Below the pieces are notes generated by a model, which was not told the origin of the DNA, made no database searches, and saw only the letters and a list, made by a program, of their open reading frames with translations. DNA of 64,000 nucleotides from Fragum whitleyi. Its lineage: Eukaryota; Mollusca; Bivalvia; Cardiida; Cardiidae. The translations under genes were made by a program, and so were the position numbers. Shown here in pieces: positions 31,434 to 43,099 of this stretch; the stretch's first letter is position 1, and each line of letters starts with the position of its first letter. The stretch spans positions 51,097,622 to 51,161,621 of the forward strand of contig OX411558.1 of assembly GCA_948146395.1 (NCBI GenBank), in the 5' to 3' direction.

Positions 31434-31683
31434 GGGTGCTGTTGGTAGCCTGTCTGACTACCTTTCAAAAGGTCCTGGGTTCAAAACCAAACTGATGGCA
31501 CTCATCTTTTCCGACCAATGGGTCGGTAATCGTAGACCTATTTTGGATAGCAGCTGGAAGCTAGGAAATGATGTAATGTTAGTTCTGTGTTAGAAATACC
31601 AGGAATCAATTGTTAGGGGTTCCAGCTGCTGCGATATAGAAGCTTGATAGAAGTGGTGTAAAAACCCCATTCAAACAAACAAA
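31434..31683 (+). mobile_element. tRNA-derived SINE with 8-bp target duplication
   Basis: TCTAGTAT at 31426-31433 and 31684-31691. The B-box-like CCTGGGTTCAAAACC is diverged, and the tail is AACCCCATTCAAACAAACAA. Confidence 0.8.
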
Positions 31684-32001
31684 TCTAGTATCTTTTCATA
31701 GTTGTCATGACACAGTTTGTTAAGCATGGTGGACTGCCAGGCAGAGTGTTTGAGTTTGAACAACATAGGATTAATTTACAATAATGGAATATGTCTGTTT
31801 TAATGTGAATTTAAAGCTATTTCTTGGTTACAGATTAAGAAATTGTTTGATAAATGGCAGCATTTGGCACTGAACTTCAATAACAAAATTTGAAGACTGT
31901 TTAACCCTTGTCATGCTGAATAAAAAATCTTTGCAAAATTGAAACAAAATTAAAGTGCTCAAAGCACTGGATGCATTAATTGTGAGTAGGTAATCATTTT
32001 T

Positions 32002-34251
32002 AGCTCACCTGAGCACGAAGTGCTCAAGGTGAGCTATTGTGGTTAGGTGGATGTCCGTCATCCGTCGTGCGACGTCCGTCGTCCGTCGTCAACATTTGCC
32101 TTGTATGCACTCTAGAGGCCACATTTTTTGCCTGATCAACCTGAATTTTGGTCAGAATGATTGTCTTGATGAAATCTCGGACGAGTTTGAAATTGGGTCA
32201 ACTGGGGTCAAAAACTAGGTCACAGGGTCAAATCTTAGAAAAACCTTGTATACACTCTAGAGGCGACGTTTTTTGCCCAATTAACCTGAATTTTGGTCAG
32301 AATGATTGTCTTGATGAAATCTCGGACGAGTTTGAAATTGGGTCAACTGGGGTCAAAAACTAGGTCACAGGGTCAAATCTTAGAAAAACCTTGTATACAC
32401 TCTAGAGGCGACGTTTTTTGCCCAATTAACCTGAATTTTGGTCAGAATGATTGTCTTGATGAAATCTCGGACGAGTTTGAAATTGGGTCAACTGGGGTCA
32501 AAAACTAGGTCACAGGGTCAAATCTTAGAAAAACGTTGTACGCACTCTAGAGGCCACATTTTTTGACCAATCAACCTGAATTTTGGTCAGAATGATTGTC
32601 TTGATGAAATTGCGGACAAGTTTGAAATTGGGTCAACTGGGGTCAAAAACTAGGTCACAGGGTCAAATCTTAGAAAAACCTTGTATGCACTCTAGAGGCG
32701 ACGTTTTTTGCCCAATCAACCTGAATTTTGGTCAGAATGATTGTCTTGATGAAATCTCGGACGAGTTTGAAATTGGGTCAACTGGGGTCAAAAACTAGGT
32801 CACAGGGTCAAATCTTAGAAAAACGTTGTACGCACTCTAGAGGCCACATTTTTTGACCAATCAACCTGAATTTTGGTCAGAATGATTGTCTTGATGAAAT
32901 TTCGGACAAGTTTGAAATTGGGTCAACTGGGGTCAAAAACTAGGTCACAGGGTCAAATCTTAGAAAAACCTTGTATACACTCTAGAGGCCACATTTTTTG
33001 CCCAATCAACCTGAATTTTGGTCAGAATGATTGTCTTGATGAAATTTCAGACTAGTTCGAAATTGGGTCAACTTGGGTCAAAAACTAGGTCACAGGGTCA
33101 AATCTTAGAAAAACCTTGTATGCACTCTAGAGGCCACATTTTTTGCCCAATCAACCTGAATTTTGGTCAGAATGATTGTCTTGATGAAATCTCGAACGAG
33201 TTCGAAATTGGGTCAACTGGGGTCAAAAACTAGGTCACAGGGTCGAATCTTAGAAAAACCTTGTATGCACTCTAGAGGCTACATTTTTTGACCAATCAAC
33301 CTGAATTTTGGTCAGAATGATTGTCTTGATGAAATTTTAGACGAGTTCGAAATTGGGTCAACTGGGGTCAAAAACTAGGTCACAGGGTCAAATCTTAGAA
33401 AAACCTTGTATGCACTCTAGAGGCCACATTTTTTGCCTGATCAACCTGAATTTTGGTCAGAATGATTGTCTTGATTAATTCTCGGAAGAGTTTGAAATTG
33501 GGTCAACTGGGGTCAAAAACTAGGTCACAGGGTAAAATCTTAGAAAAACGTTGTATGCACTCTTGAGGCCACATTTTTTGCCCAATCAAACTGAATTTTG
33601 GTCAGAATGATTGTCTTGATGAAATCTCAGAGGAGTTCGAAATTGGGTCAACTGGGGTCAAAAACTAGGTCACAGGGTCAAATCTTAGAAAAACCTTGTA
33701 TGCACTCTAGAGGCCACATTTTTTGCCCAATCAACCTGATTTTTGGTCAGAATGATTGTCTTGATGAAATCTTGGAAGAGTTTGAAATTGGGTCAACTGG
33801 GGTCAAGAACTAGGTCACAGGGTCAAATCTTAGAAAAACCTTGTATGCACTCCAGAGGCCACATTTTTTGCCCAATCAATCTGAATTTTGGTCAGAATGA
33901 TTGTCTTGATGAAATCTAGGAGGAGTTCGAAATTGGGTCAACTGGGATCAAAAACTATGTCTTGGGGTCAAATCTTAGAAAAACCTTGTATGCACTCTAG
34001 AGGCCACTTTTTTTGTTCAATCAACATGAGATTTAGTCAGAATTATTGAATTGATGCAATTTTTGATGAGTATGAAATTGGGTCAACTGGGGTCAAAAAC
34101 TAGGTCACGGAGTCAAATCTTAGAAAAACCTTGTAAGTCAACCTGAAAATTGTAAAAAGGTATTATCAGGTTGTACAGAGGCAGAAGAATATTGAAAAAA
34201 TTTAGACAGTCCATTCAGGTGAGCGATTAAGGGCCACTATGGCCCTCTTGT
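32002..34251 (+). mobile_element. AGCTCACCTGAGCAC element with a 14-unit array
   Basis: The 5' hairpin AGCTCACCTGAGCACGAAGT is followed by a GTCC/GTCG microsatellite (32050-32090), then the 145-bp array. The end CAGGTGAGCGATTAAGGGCC plus GGCCCTCTTGT is the same end type as at 21617-22922. Outer ends carry short inverted GCTCACCT/AGGTGAGC. No replication protein is encoded. Confidence 0.8.
32096..34140 (+). repeat. 145-bp tandem array, 14 units
   Basis: The block TTTTGGTCAGAATGATTGTC recurs every 145 bp, from about 32145 to 34030, so 14 units with no net length change. Other unit blocks are GCACTCTAGAGGCCACATTT, AAATTGGGTCAACTGGGGTC and ACTAGGTCACAGGGTCAAAT. The first three or four units are nearly identical and the last two are diverged, which suggests homogenisation from the 5' side. 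Since 145 is not divisible by three, the 71-residue ORFs seen in many units are phase accidents. Confidence 0.92.
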
Positions 34252-34847
34252 GAAAATATAAATTTTTAACTTTTAAGGATTCAAAAAAGGAAAAACGGGT
34301 GGTATAGACAACGATCAGAATGCACATATGTGCAGGCTGATGTTTGTCTATAGCTCCAGTCAAGGCAGGAATATTCCGGGTTCAGCATGACAAGGGTTAA
34401 AAGGGTCTTCTATTCTTTTCTTAAGTTGAGCCCAAAACCATAGTCTGTCGGACTCATATCAGATAGATTTGAGGGTCCTGGCTACTTAAATGAGAGTCAG
34501 ACTCTCAAAAGCTACATCCCTAAAAGCCTAGGTATAGTGATTTGGAAGCCCCAGAAAAAGTATGATAAAGGTTTTTGATATAGCAATTATGAATGAATGA
34601 GCGAGTATGAATTGATAAACTAATTTGAAATGAAAGAGAACTGGACAACACGTATAACAGATGAATGAAGTTTTGTCAATATAGACGGGTCAGATATAGG
34701 TCTTATTTGGTTGTGTGCGAAGATTATTTATGAACAGTTGTGAATGGGATCAGTAAATGTTAAAATGTTTGATCAAAGTTATATAGGGATTTAAATTTGT
34801 ATTGATGTCAAATGTTTTGATTGGTGGAAATTTAGTCTTGAAATACT

Positions 34848-35063
34848 GAATCCTGCCTTGTTGAAGGGTAAAGACAAAGATCAGTCTGCAAATATGTGCA
34901 GTCTGATCTTTGTCTTAATAATATCATTTTCCTTCTAAAAAAAATCAAAGATTTTTCTTTTCACATTAAATACTGTCTCAAAATAAGTGTCATTCCTTGC
35001 TGTCAGACCTGTGATTTTGGCTCAATTTTGCTTAAAAATTTTATTTGGCATGACAAGGGTGAA
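34848..35063. mobile_element. TTAA MITE family 2, decayed
   Basis: AAAGACAAAGATCAGTCTGC, ATGTGCAGTCTGATC and the end TTGGCATGACAAGGGTGAAT are recognisable. The left terminus is lost. Confidence 0.5.
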
Positions 35064-35399
35064 TAGAATGTCTTGTATAATTTCTTATTGTCTTCGAACA
35101 TTTTCTGCGATATTTCTTGTACTCTTTCTTGTATTCTTTTGTTTCAATATTTTCTGAATTCTTCTTTATTAAATGATACCAACATCAAGAGATTTAAAAA
35201 TAAGACTTGTATACAAATGGTTCCAACTTTAACAAAACCAAATGTATATAATCCATGATTATTGCTCTAGCAGGGCAGAGCCTCACAAACAGATGGTTGC
35301 ACTTAAGGTCAAGGTAAAATCAGCTTTAATTTAGAATTACTGATTTCTATAGATACTCAACAAGGAAAACTCTATACCTTAAATCATATGTTGGTTACT

Positions 35400-35442
35400 A
35401 AACCCTTGTAACTTCAGCTTGTCCAAGCTGAAGTTATGAGGC
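35400..35442. repeat. Palindrome of the CTTGTAACTACAGCTT family
   Basis: AACCCTTGTAACTTCAGCTT against AAGCTGAAGTTATGAGG. Other copies are at 38306-38352 and 48311-48355. Confidence 0.65.
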
Positions 35443-35725
35443 TTTGGTGACCATACGATGAAATGTATTCACTATCTCTATGCACGTAAATCCTTTTGGT
35501 TAAAATATATAGTTATTTGCATGCATAAGGGATAATTGCCTACTGACTTTTGAACGGACCTAAAATATTGAATAGAAAAACTTGCCAAATAAGGTCACAG
35601 CTAACCTACACCCTGCCAGTTAAATTAAAATGCAGTATACACTGCTGTAATAGAAGAGACAGAGCAGATAAGTGGTAAATAAGCATCTGATTTGTACCTT
35701 TTTTGCCAGGGTGGGAAGTGCAATT

Positions 35726-35799
35726 TGATGGCACAGCACAAAACAGTTGTAACTGCCTATATGATTATAGGCAGTTGCAACTGTTTTGCACTTACCCAT
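35726..35799. repeat. Palindrome of the ACAGTTGTAACTGCC family, 100 bp before exon 4
   Basis: GATGGCACAGCACAAAACAG, then TTGTAACTGCC, pair with GGCAGTTGCAACTGTTTTGC. It lies close upstream of the exon 4 acceptor, so its hairpin would form in the pre-mRNA near the splice site. Confidence 0.75.
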
Positions 35800-35898
35800 C
35801 TTATTAGTGAAATTACTCTTCTTCTAAAATCAACTTTTATTCTTCAGTAAATAAGTGCATATTATAAGATTTATGATATATCATTTATCTTGTTACAG

Positions 35899-36773
35899 CA
35901 CTGATAAACTTGCTGCCTCACCCAAAGATGTTCAGTCTATTGCCAAAAAGCAAGACAAACAGCCTAGTAAACCAGGTCAGCCTGCTACAAGCTCAACCAC
36001 CAAACCCAAGTCTACATCAGTAATACAGCCTGGTAAGGGGTCAGTAAGTCAACAAGCGGTGCCTACAACAGTGAGCTCTGTGGGTCAACGATCTGGGGAT
36101 GTAACAAGCTCTTCAAAATCTGTGATTCTTAAAACAGGATCTAGTTCTACTAAAGCTGAAACATCAAAGCCTATAATTGGTGCAATTAATACTAGTGTAA
36201 CACCAGAGACAATTGTAACACAAAGGACAAATGAACCTGTAACACAAAGGACAAATGAACTTGCAACATCAAGGACAAATGAATCTGTAACATCAAGGAC
36301 AACTGAGTCTGTAACAGCAAGGAAAGGTGTAACACCACAGACATTCATTACATCATCATCTCATATTTCAACAGAATCATTGAAATCATCTCCTCAACAA
36401 TCTGTCTCAACTTTGACTCCGTCGATCATTAAACCACAGACGAGTTCTTCTCTGGAACTGAAACAAGCATCTGACAATGTTGGAGTATCGAAACAATCTC
36501 CGTCAATATCGGCCATGTTGTACGGAGAAACAGAAGATAAACTGTCAAGTCATATTGATTCTACGTCAGAACAAATAAGTGGCATCATGTCTGATGCTTC
36601 AGAAGTGTCGGAAAGACTTACAGTGGCAGCTAGTGAATCGGCTCGTGAATCGGAAACTTCAAGGATTACCACGGATAGTGATCATAGCGTGTCGTCTGCT
36701 CTAAGTGATGGCAGTCGACGGAGACGGAAAGATAAAAGTTCCATGAGGAAGTCAAAGCTGAATGAGGGTCAAG
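35899..36773 (+). CDS. Exon 4, Ser/Thr-rich region of the supervillin-like gene
   Basis: 875 nt, about 291 codons plus split codons at both ends. The acceptor ATCTTGTTACAG precedes it and the donor CAAG|GTGAGA follows. It starts with C, completing Ser from exon 3, and ends with G, which joins AT of exon 5 as Asp. The sequence is TDKLAASPKDVQS, then Ser/Thr/Pro/Lys-rich and without predicted globular segments. Five degenerate 8-residue units of the type VTxRTNEx lie at 36215-36328. The last third changes character: ISAMLYGETEDK, Asp/Glu/Ser-rich, then a basic SRRRRKDKSSMRKSK end. Open frame outside 35899-36773 is intron read-through. Likely a phosphorylated flexible linker. Confidence 0.82.
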
Positions 36774-36796
36774 GTGAGAAATGCTTCCCAGTATTT

Positions 36797-37085
36797 AGCT
36801 CCGCTGTTTATAGTGAAAATCAGAGGTATTGTTATAGCCTTGGTGCCGTTGTTGTAGTAGTTGTCTTGTCATATTTGCCGTCTAATGGGAAATCTTTGAC
36901 ATTTTTTGATATCGCTAGTATTTCTAAAGGCATTCACTTGGCACACATAATCACTATTAAAAGAGCAACCTTTTTGATCAAGGGTGATTACTCTAGATTC
37001 ATTTTGAGCAAATTATCCTTCTTTTCAACTTAGATTTATCCACTCTCCAGCACCCAACATTTGAGCAAAGGCTGTGCTTTTGTTT
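36797..37085 (+). repeat. AGCTCCGCTGTTTATAG element directly after exon 4
   Basis: TTTAGCTCCGCTGTTTATAG, GCCGTTGTTGTAGTAG, CATTAAAAGAGCAACC-like and TTATCCACTCTCCAGCACCC blocks match the AGCTTGGCTGTTTTC family. It begins about 20 bp after the exon 4 donor. Confidence 0.65.
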
Positions 37086-37309
37086 TCAGTACTTGTGGCT
37101 TGCAGCAAATTTTTAATTTGGTATGGTGAAATTAATCATCTTTTGGGAGATTCTAGTATTATCAATGATTAATACAATTCATGGGGCCCTCTACAATTTT
37201 GTTTTTCTTGGGTAAAATTTGGGCTAATTTATGACTAAGATTTGACCCAGATTTTAATCAATAGGATGATCTTAATCCCTGAAAGGTAGGAGAAAATCGA
37301 ATGGTTAGT

Positions 37310-37366
37310 GTAAAACTATTGTAAATGCCTATAAATATATAGACTCTTAAAATAGTTGGGCACTGA
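37310..37366. repeat. Short palindrome
   Basis: AACTATTGTAAATGCCTATA against ATATAGACTCTTAAAATAGT, a decayed GTAAGTGCC member. Confidence 0.5.
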
Positions 37367-37699
37367 ATCATGGAAAATACTCTTTTTATATAGGATGAAA
37401 TATGTAAATGAAGGAAAATGAAGATTTAATCAGCATACAGTTTTCATAATATATTAACACCATCAATGGGTTTAACCTGTAACATGTACTTGAAAATACT
37501 TTGAAATGATTTTTTAAAAGGCTTGAAAGCTTTTTATTCATTCAAGGTTTTTGTCTAGTTAAAAATCACTCTGCTTTTGTAATTTCATATAAAAACTTGC
37601 TGTTGTAGATATGTAATGGAACTTGTTCTAAGTTATGAAGTTCCCTACCAAAGGGAAGTCTGTGTAAAACTTCCGAAAACTTTAAAACAAAACAATGAG

Positions 37700-37960
37700 G
37701 GCATCCTTGGCTGTTTTCTGAGAAAAGTGTGGTATTGCTATAGCCTTTGTGTTGTTGTTGGCATTGTTATTGTTGTTGTTTTTGTGATTGGTTGTGGCTA
37801 GCAAAAACATTGACTTTTTGTGATATCTTGAATTATCCTAAGGGTATTCACTTGTAACTGGGCGCACACAATAGCTAATGCAAATTATGCCCCTTTTTTC
37901 GACCTAGATTTTTTATACACTTTCCAGCATCCAACAGTTCAGTACCCTGATGGTGTTTAA
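37700..37960 (+). repeat. AGCTTGGCTGTTTTC family, second of three nearby copies
   Basis: CCTTGGCTGTTTTCTGAG, GTTGTTGTTGGCATTG and CAAATTATGCCCCTTTTTTC. It is partly deleted relative to 37999-38258. Confidence 0.6.
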
Positions 37961-37998
37961 TGTGGTGACTGGAGTGCCTAACCATTGTCCCCTTTTAT

Positions 37999-38258
37999 TA
38001 GCTTGGCTGTTTTCAAAGCCTTGGTGTCGTAGTTGTTGTCGTCATCGTCGTGGGAAAACTTTGACATTTCGTGGTATCTCTGGTTCTACTGAAAGCAATT
38101 ACTTGAAACCGGCACACATGTTCACCATCAAAAGAGCAACCTTTACTATCAAGGGGGATAACTCTAGAGGCATTATGCACAAATTATGCCCCTTTTTCGA
38201 CTTAGATTTTTTCTCACCATCCAGCACTCAACAGTCAAACCACTGCTGCTACTGTATC
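37999..38258 (+). repeat. AGCTTGGCTGTTTTC family, third copy
   Basis: TTAGCTTGGCTGTTTTCAAA, GTAGTTGTTGTCGTCATCG, CATCAAAAGAGCAACC and AACTCTAGAGGCATTATGC are intact. It is followed by T and A homopolymer runs at 38260-38278. Confidence 0.65.
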
Positions 38259-38305
38259 TTTTTTTTTTAAAAAAAAAGGTTTAATTCAATTCTTCAGTTG
38301 GTGTC

Positions 38306-38352
38306 TAAAACCTTGTAACTACAGCTTTATTCAAGCTGTAGTTACAAGGTTT
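38306..38352. repeat. Palindrome of the CTTGTAACTACAGCTT family
   Basis: AAAACCTTGTAACTACAGCT pairs perfectly with AGCTGTAGTTACAAGGTTTT. Confidence 0.8.
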
Positions 38353-38379
38353 TGACGCCAATTTCACTAGTTACTTCAG

Positions 38380-39478
38380 GCAGGAAGATGGGAATGAAAA
38401 AATGCAAAGTTAACTCCCTTTCATTTATGTGATAAATTTTCGGAGTTGCTTCCCTTTTAGGCAGGAAGATGGGAACGAAAACTGCAAAGTTAACTCTCTT
38501 TCATTTATGATAAATTTCTGAGTTGCTTCCCTTTTAGTATGTTATATTTTTATGAAACCTTGGGGAAAAAAAGTTCGTAATAATTTACTCAGACAGTTAG
38601 GTGGGAATGTCACTCTAATGTAATAAAATATCAATCAACACAGTTTTTATCTAGATTTTACTGATATAACTGTGTTTATAATTTGAAGTTTAATGGCTCC
38701 CTTTATTTATATAAAAAAGTAACATGTTAGTGTAATATAAATTCATTCTCAAAAAAACCCCAAAAAAACATATGCCATGAATTTTTTATGTAATGCCCAT
38801 GTTGTAAATGAATAAATGCCAATTCTAAAATTCATTAAGACAACCAAAATTGACCAATTCTAAACTAACACTTTGGAATGGAATCAAATGTTGACATTTC
38901 GGTGGCAATTATTTCTAATACAAAACACATTAATATACACTTGTATAATCATGTTGAGGTTGCTAAAGGCATTTGCCTTAGCACAGCTTCATTCAAGTGA
39001 TCCTCTGAAATACTGTTAAAAGTGGCATAAAACCGATATATAAATTATAACAATCAATTATGAACAGAATATTTTGTAGCCAACCCAAGTCTTGCCTTAT
39101 ATTTTGTATTCACATAAATTTCATATCATCTCCAAATTGTTTAACACAGTTACCCTTATGAAATGATATATCCTATTTCCCCTGTTAATAGTGCCCTCCC
39201 TAGTATTAGCAATCCTACAATTTTTACCAGAAAACCAACTTCAAATGCCTAAATTTTAAGAACTTGTTGAGACTTCTTTTCTAATTTGATGTGAATTTCC
39301 TCTTAACAATTATTCATATGATTTTTAAGAGGAAATTTACCTCAAATTAAAGGGAAAAAGGCCTAAAAGGTAAAGTTTAATATTTTTTTTGTAATCAGAA
39401 AATGCATAGTAAATAAAATCTCCCTGAGCATGTTATGTATAGCTCCTAGGAGCATTTATTAGGCGAAATATGGTATTA
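38380..39478. other. Intron 4, mostly unassigned
   Basis: A direct duplication of about 75 bp, with GGCAGGAAGATGGGAA and AGTTAACTCCCTTTCATTTA, lies at 38379-38535. A SINE-tail-like GAAATACTGTTAAAAGTGGC is at 39005-39040. Nothing else is recognised. Confidence 0.5.
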
Positions 39479-39708
39479 TTAACCCTTTGCTGTTTAATCC
39501 CTGCTTTTTACGTGCCTGTGATTTTATGATTGAGAAAACATTGTGAAAAAAGAAGAAATTGCTTCTGACTAGCAATTTCTTCTTTTTCCACACTATTTTC
39601 TACCCTACAAATTGGTTATTGTTCAAATTAAATCCCATTTTAAATTTTCGCCTGCAAAACCTTTGAATTTGGACAGGTCCAAATTTTGGTAAAACAGGAA
39701 AGGGTTAA
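39479..39708. mobile_element. TTAA MITE family 1, copy 3
   Basis: Intact TTAA-flanked termini and central palindrome, with one change in the loop (GACTAGC instead of GACAAGC). Confidence 0.88.
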
Positions 39709-39709
39709 A

Positions 39710-40325
39710 TGTAAAACCAAGTAAGATATTGTTTAAGTTGTAATGAGGCAAAAGGATTACATGTAATTCATCATATGTAATGTGCTGTCAGATTTTCCCT
39801 TTGAAGATGTTTCTAAACTATTGCCTGGTGAGGTGAAGGTTAATGCAACAGAACATAGATAAAAATGATTGATCTGTCAATATCATGCCTCTCATTAATT
39901 GGATTCTAATTTGAAATTGTATGTAAATAGACTGGTAACTTTTTGTCTAGTCTGGGACTTTTAAGTTGTAGGAAAATAGACTGGTAGCTATTTGTCTAGA
40001 CTGGCTCTAATTTCAGTGATATTTAATTACTTAAGTCTTGAAATGATATAAAAAATTTGAAAAAAAAATGTTTTATTAGTTTTTATCTATCTGACTGAAT
40101 AAAAATCTAATTTCAATCTGAGAGATAATTTTGTAGTTGTTCCATTTGAAACATTTATTGGGGTTAGTTCAATGTCAAGAGTCAAGGCCATAATGAAATT
40201 TTAGCTGGACATTAACCATGATATTTATGGAGAGTTTCCAATGTTTTAGAGTGGCAATTTCATTTACCTCACAAATATAATTATCATTTTTAGTTTTTGA
40301 CAAAGGAGTTAGCCAATATATACAA
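39710..40325. other. Unassigned intron 4 sequence
   Basis: A short local duplication, AATAGACTGGTA(A/G)CT with TTTGTCTAG, occurs at 39927-40010. No other feature. Confidence 0.45.
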
Positions 40326-40326
40326 A

Positions 40327-40402
40327 TGGATGGCTCAGCGCAAAACCAGTTATAACTGCCTATATGTTTATAGGCAGTTATATCTGTTTTGGGGTGAGCC
40401 AG
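40327..40402. repeat. Palindrome of the ACAGTTGTAACTGCC family
   Basis: GATGGCTCAGCGCAAAACCA and GTTATAACTGCC pair with GGCAGTTATATCTGTTTTGG. The loop is TATATGTTTATA. Confidence 0.75.
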
Positions 40403-40797
40403 TAATAATGTGGGAAGGCTTAATTAAATACAATAAAGTTAAATAAAGCTCTACTTACTTCTATTCAGAGTTTTACAAACCATTTTGTCTTAACAAGTTT
40501 GCATGAAGGGTTGAATTAGGTTTTGATTTCTTTGTAAACAAATATGAAATCTTGAATATTGTCTATGATTTTATTGAAAATTCTTGTTCAGTCTATAAAA
40601 TCAAACATTTAAAACGATAAGTTTTTGCCTTACTTTGAGGTTCAACTTTCCCAGATGGCATTATTGCTAATTAAGGAGACTAATTGAGAGGGGAAGGGGA
40701 TGGCCATGGGGGTGAATTAAGAATCAGCCTTTAATTGTTTTCACAGGGTCTTAGAAGAGAAGATTACAAGGCTTGAATAAAATGTTTATATCCTTTT

Positions 40798-40834
40798 GTG
40801 TGTGTGTGGGGGGGGGGGGGGGGGGGGAGGGGGC
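40798..40834 (+). repeat. GT run followed by a 20-G homopolymer
   Basis: GTGTGTGTG leads into G at 40808-40827, then AGGGGGCG. Length is prone to sequencing error. Confidence 0.75.
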
Positions 40835-40839
40835 GATTG

Positions 40840-41430
40840 CTCTCATATTAAGAGAAATGAAGTGATTATAGATTCTTTCTTATTTGCTTTCTTGTTAGAG
40901 TAAATCATTTTGAATGTCTTCACATTTTGGTCAAATATCTTCACATTTAAGATGATAAAAAATTGCATCAAATATACAGCATTCAAGACAAATGTTATAA
41001 TGTTTATGATTCTCATACAAAAGAAGAGATTGCTTTGCTTTCAATTAAAACACAAAAATTTGTCAATTTAGATTTCACTAGGTGAGTCATATTTCCCTCT
41101 GTTGACATGCACCTAACCTTAATGCAACAGAGAGGACAAAAAATAACATATTGGAAAGACTTGAATCATCTTCAATATTGAATATCTCATGTAACAAACT
41201 GTTGTAGAAACGAGAAAGTGACGTAACATTCATAGATAACAGTTATATCGGGAGTGATTCTGTTCAATGTTTCAGAAATTAGGGTGGATTAATTGTCGGT
41301 GAAAAATATGTTTCTTTCTTCTTCAATGCTGAAATTTTGGTGGATTTCGAAAAATGTTTCTAATTGGATTATCACTTGATAATTTCACTGCCATTACAGT
41401 GGAACCAGTGAATGTACCCAAGGGTCCAGA
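40840..41430. other. Unassigned intron 4 sequence
   Basis: AT-rich, no element recognised. Confidence 0.4.
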
Positions 41431-41433
41431 AAA

Positions 41434-41575
41434 GGGGGGGGGGGGGGGGGGGTAAAGCCAGTCTAAAATCTTTATTTCTCAATGAAGCCCTATGTTGTGG
41501 GTATTCATTTAAATTGTCTCAATGAGACGTTTCAAATGAGTACCAACAGTGTAGGGTTTAAGTTAAGAATAATGA
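41434..41575. repeat. 19-G run plus GTGGGTACTCATTTGAATTG foldback
   Basis: G at 41434-41452 runs straight into TAAAGCCAGTCTAAAATC, the shoulder of the foldback family. The palindrome at 41487-41556 pairs ATGTTGTGGGTATTCATTTA with the inverted GAGTACCAACAGTGTAG. Confidence 0.7.
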
Positions 41576-41599
41576 AACATTTAAATTTGAAAACCAGTT

Positions 41600-42055
41600 T
41601 AAAAATTTTCCTCTTCATGATATTTTTCTGCTGAACACAAAGCTTTGTCAGATTGTATAGACCAAGATCAGCCTGCACAGACATGAAGTTTGATCTTGAT
41701 CTACACTGTCTGTTTTCTTCTTAATCATTAAAAGAGAATTCAAATATATAACCAATCTTTGTTATAGTCTCTTCTCAAACGGTGAAAATGTGTTGATTTT
41801 AAAAATGTTTAAAGTGAAAAGTTGCTGAAAATATTGTAAAACGCAACAATATTAAGATATTTGAAAAAGATTGTCAAATTTTCACCAATCTTGTCATGGA
41901 CTCTTCAACTGTTAAATGGGTTTACTCTAGAAATGTTAATTTTAAAAATTGTTGAAAGTAATGTTAAACGTCAATATGCAACATTTGAAAAAAAGATTGT
42001 CAAATTTTAACCGATCTTGTCATGGTCTCTTCACCAACTGTGAAATGCGATGACT
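41600..42055. other. Intron 4 with a local 120-bp duplication
   Basis: AAAAAGATTGTCAAATTTTNACC, ATCTTGTCATGG and CTCTTCA recur near 41865-41910 and 41990-42040. A MITE-like TAGACCAAGATCAGCCTGCA lies at 41658-41710. Confidence 0.5.
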
Positions 42056-42284
42056 TTAACCCTTTGCTGTTTAATCCCTGCTTTTTATGTGCCTGTGATT
42101 TTATGATCGAGAAAACATTGTGAAAAAAGAAGAAATTGCTTCTGACAAGCAATTTCTTCCTTTTCCACACTATTTTCTACCCTACTGAATTGTTATTTCT
42201 CCAATCAAATTCACTTTTCATTTTCGTCTGCAAAACCTTTGAATTTGGACAGGTCCAAAATTTTGTAAAACAGGAAAGGGTTAA
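42056..42284. mobile_element. TTAA MITE family 1, copy 4
   Basis: TTAACCCTTTGCTGTTT and AGGAAAGGGTTAA are both present. The central palindrome has one mismatch, CTTCCTTTTCC. Confidence 0.88.
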
Positions 42285-42289
42285 AAATG

Positions 42290-42850
42290 TTTTAAGATGG
42301 ATTGATAATGGATCGTTATTGTAAATATTGTTTGGGTTTTGTGAGGATGGTACGCTGAGCTTGTACAAGGAAATTAAATTTTGACGGATCAAACTGTTCA
42401 AATCTTTGTGAATCAGTAAAAAATGATGCAATGATAATTGGGATATAACTGTGTAGACTGTGATCAGATTGATAATGGATCATGATGATTGAAGATACAT
42501 TGTGAAGTTTGTGTCTGTGATGGTTTGCTATAAGGAAATTAGGAATGATCGATTGGTGAAAGTCTTTGAAGAATTAATAAATAGGAATTTGTTAGTGTAG
42601 ACCAAGATTAGAATGCATGTGATGTGCATCAATTTTTCTGATCGCAAAAATTGAGGGAAATTATATACTTGGAGATCAGTAAAGGAGGTCATTGAAATGT
42701 GGACAGATTGAAAATGTCATTACCTAAATGAAAATTACTAAGTGAATTATGGATTTAACCATTGGATTAACCCATTCTAAAGGTAATTTGATTACTGCTT
42801 TAAATTTTTATCACTCAATCCTACATTTTGAGCCAACCTGTTGTTAAATC
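42290..42850. other. Unassigned intron 4 sequence
   Basis: GATTGATAATGGATCATGAT-like duplicated stretches at 42300-42500; no gene. Confidence 0.4.
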
Positions 42851-42860
42851 TCAAAAGCTG

Positions 42861-43086
42861 GGGCTCAATCCCCAATGGCGGCAGTCAATCTTTCCACCTA
42901 TTTGTTTCTCACCAATTGGTTGATAATCCTATACCTATGTGAGATAGCAGCTGGAGGCTAGGAAAGGATGTAATGATAGTACTCTGGTGAGAGAAATACC
43001 AGGAATCCATTGTTACGTGCTCCAGCCACGGCAATATAACTGAAAAAAATGTTGAAAGGGGCGTTAAACTCCATTCAATTAATCAA
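42861..43086 (+). mobile_element. tRNA-derived SINE with 10-bp target duplication
   Basis: TCAAAAGCTG at 42851-42860 and 43087-43096. The head is 5' truncated to the B-box region (GGCTCAATCCCC), and the tail is AACTCCATTCAATTAATCAA. Confidence 0.85.
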
Positions 43087-43099
43087 TCAAAAGCTGATT

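Larger units (their letters stand above)
31901..34400. mobile_element. TTAA MITE family 2, split by a 2.25-kb element
   Basis: Left TTAACCCTTGTCATGCTGAA through GTAATCATTTT. The right half, GAAAATATAAATTTTTAAC onward, ends in TTCAGCATGACAAGGGTTAA. The intact copy at 15905 shows these halves are normally contiguous. Confidence 0.82.

Noticed and set aside
32148..33813. Repeated 71-residue ORFs in the 145-bp array
   Set aside because: They arise because each unit lacks stops in one frame. Unit length is not a multiple of three and there is no signal or family match.
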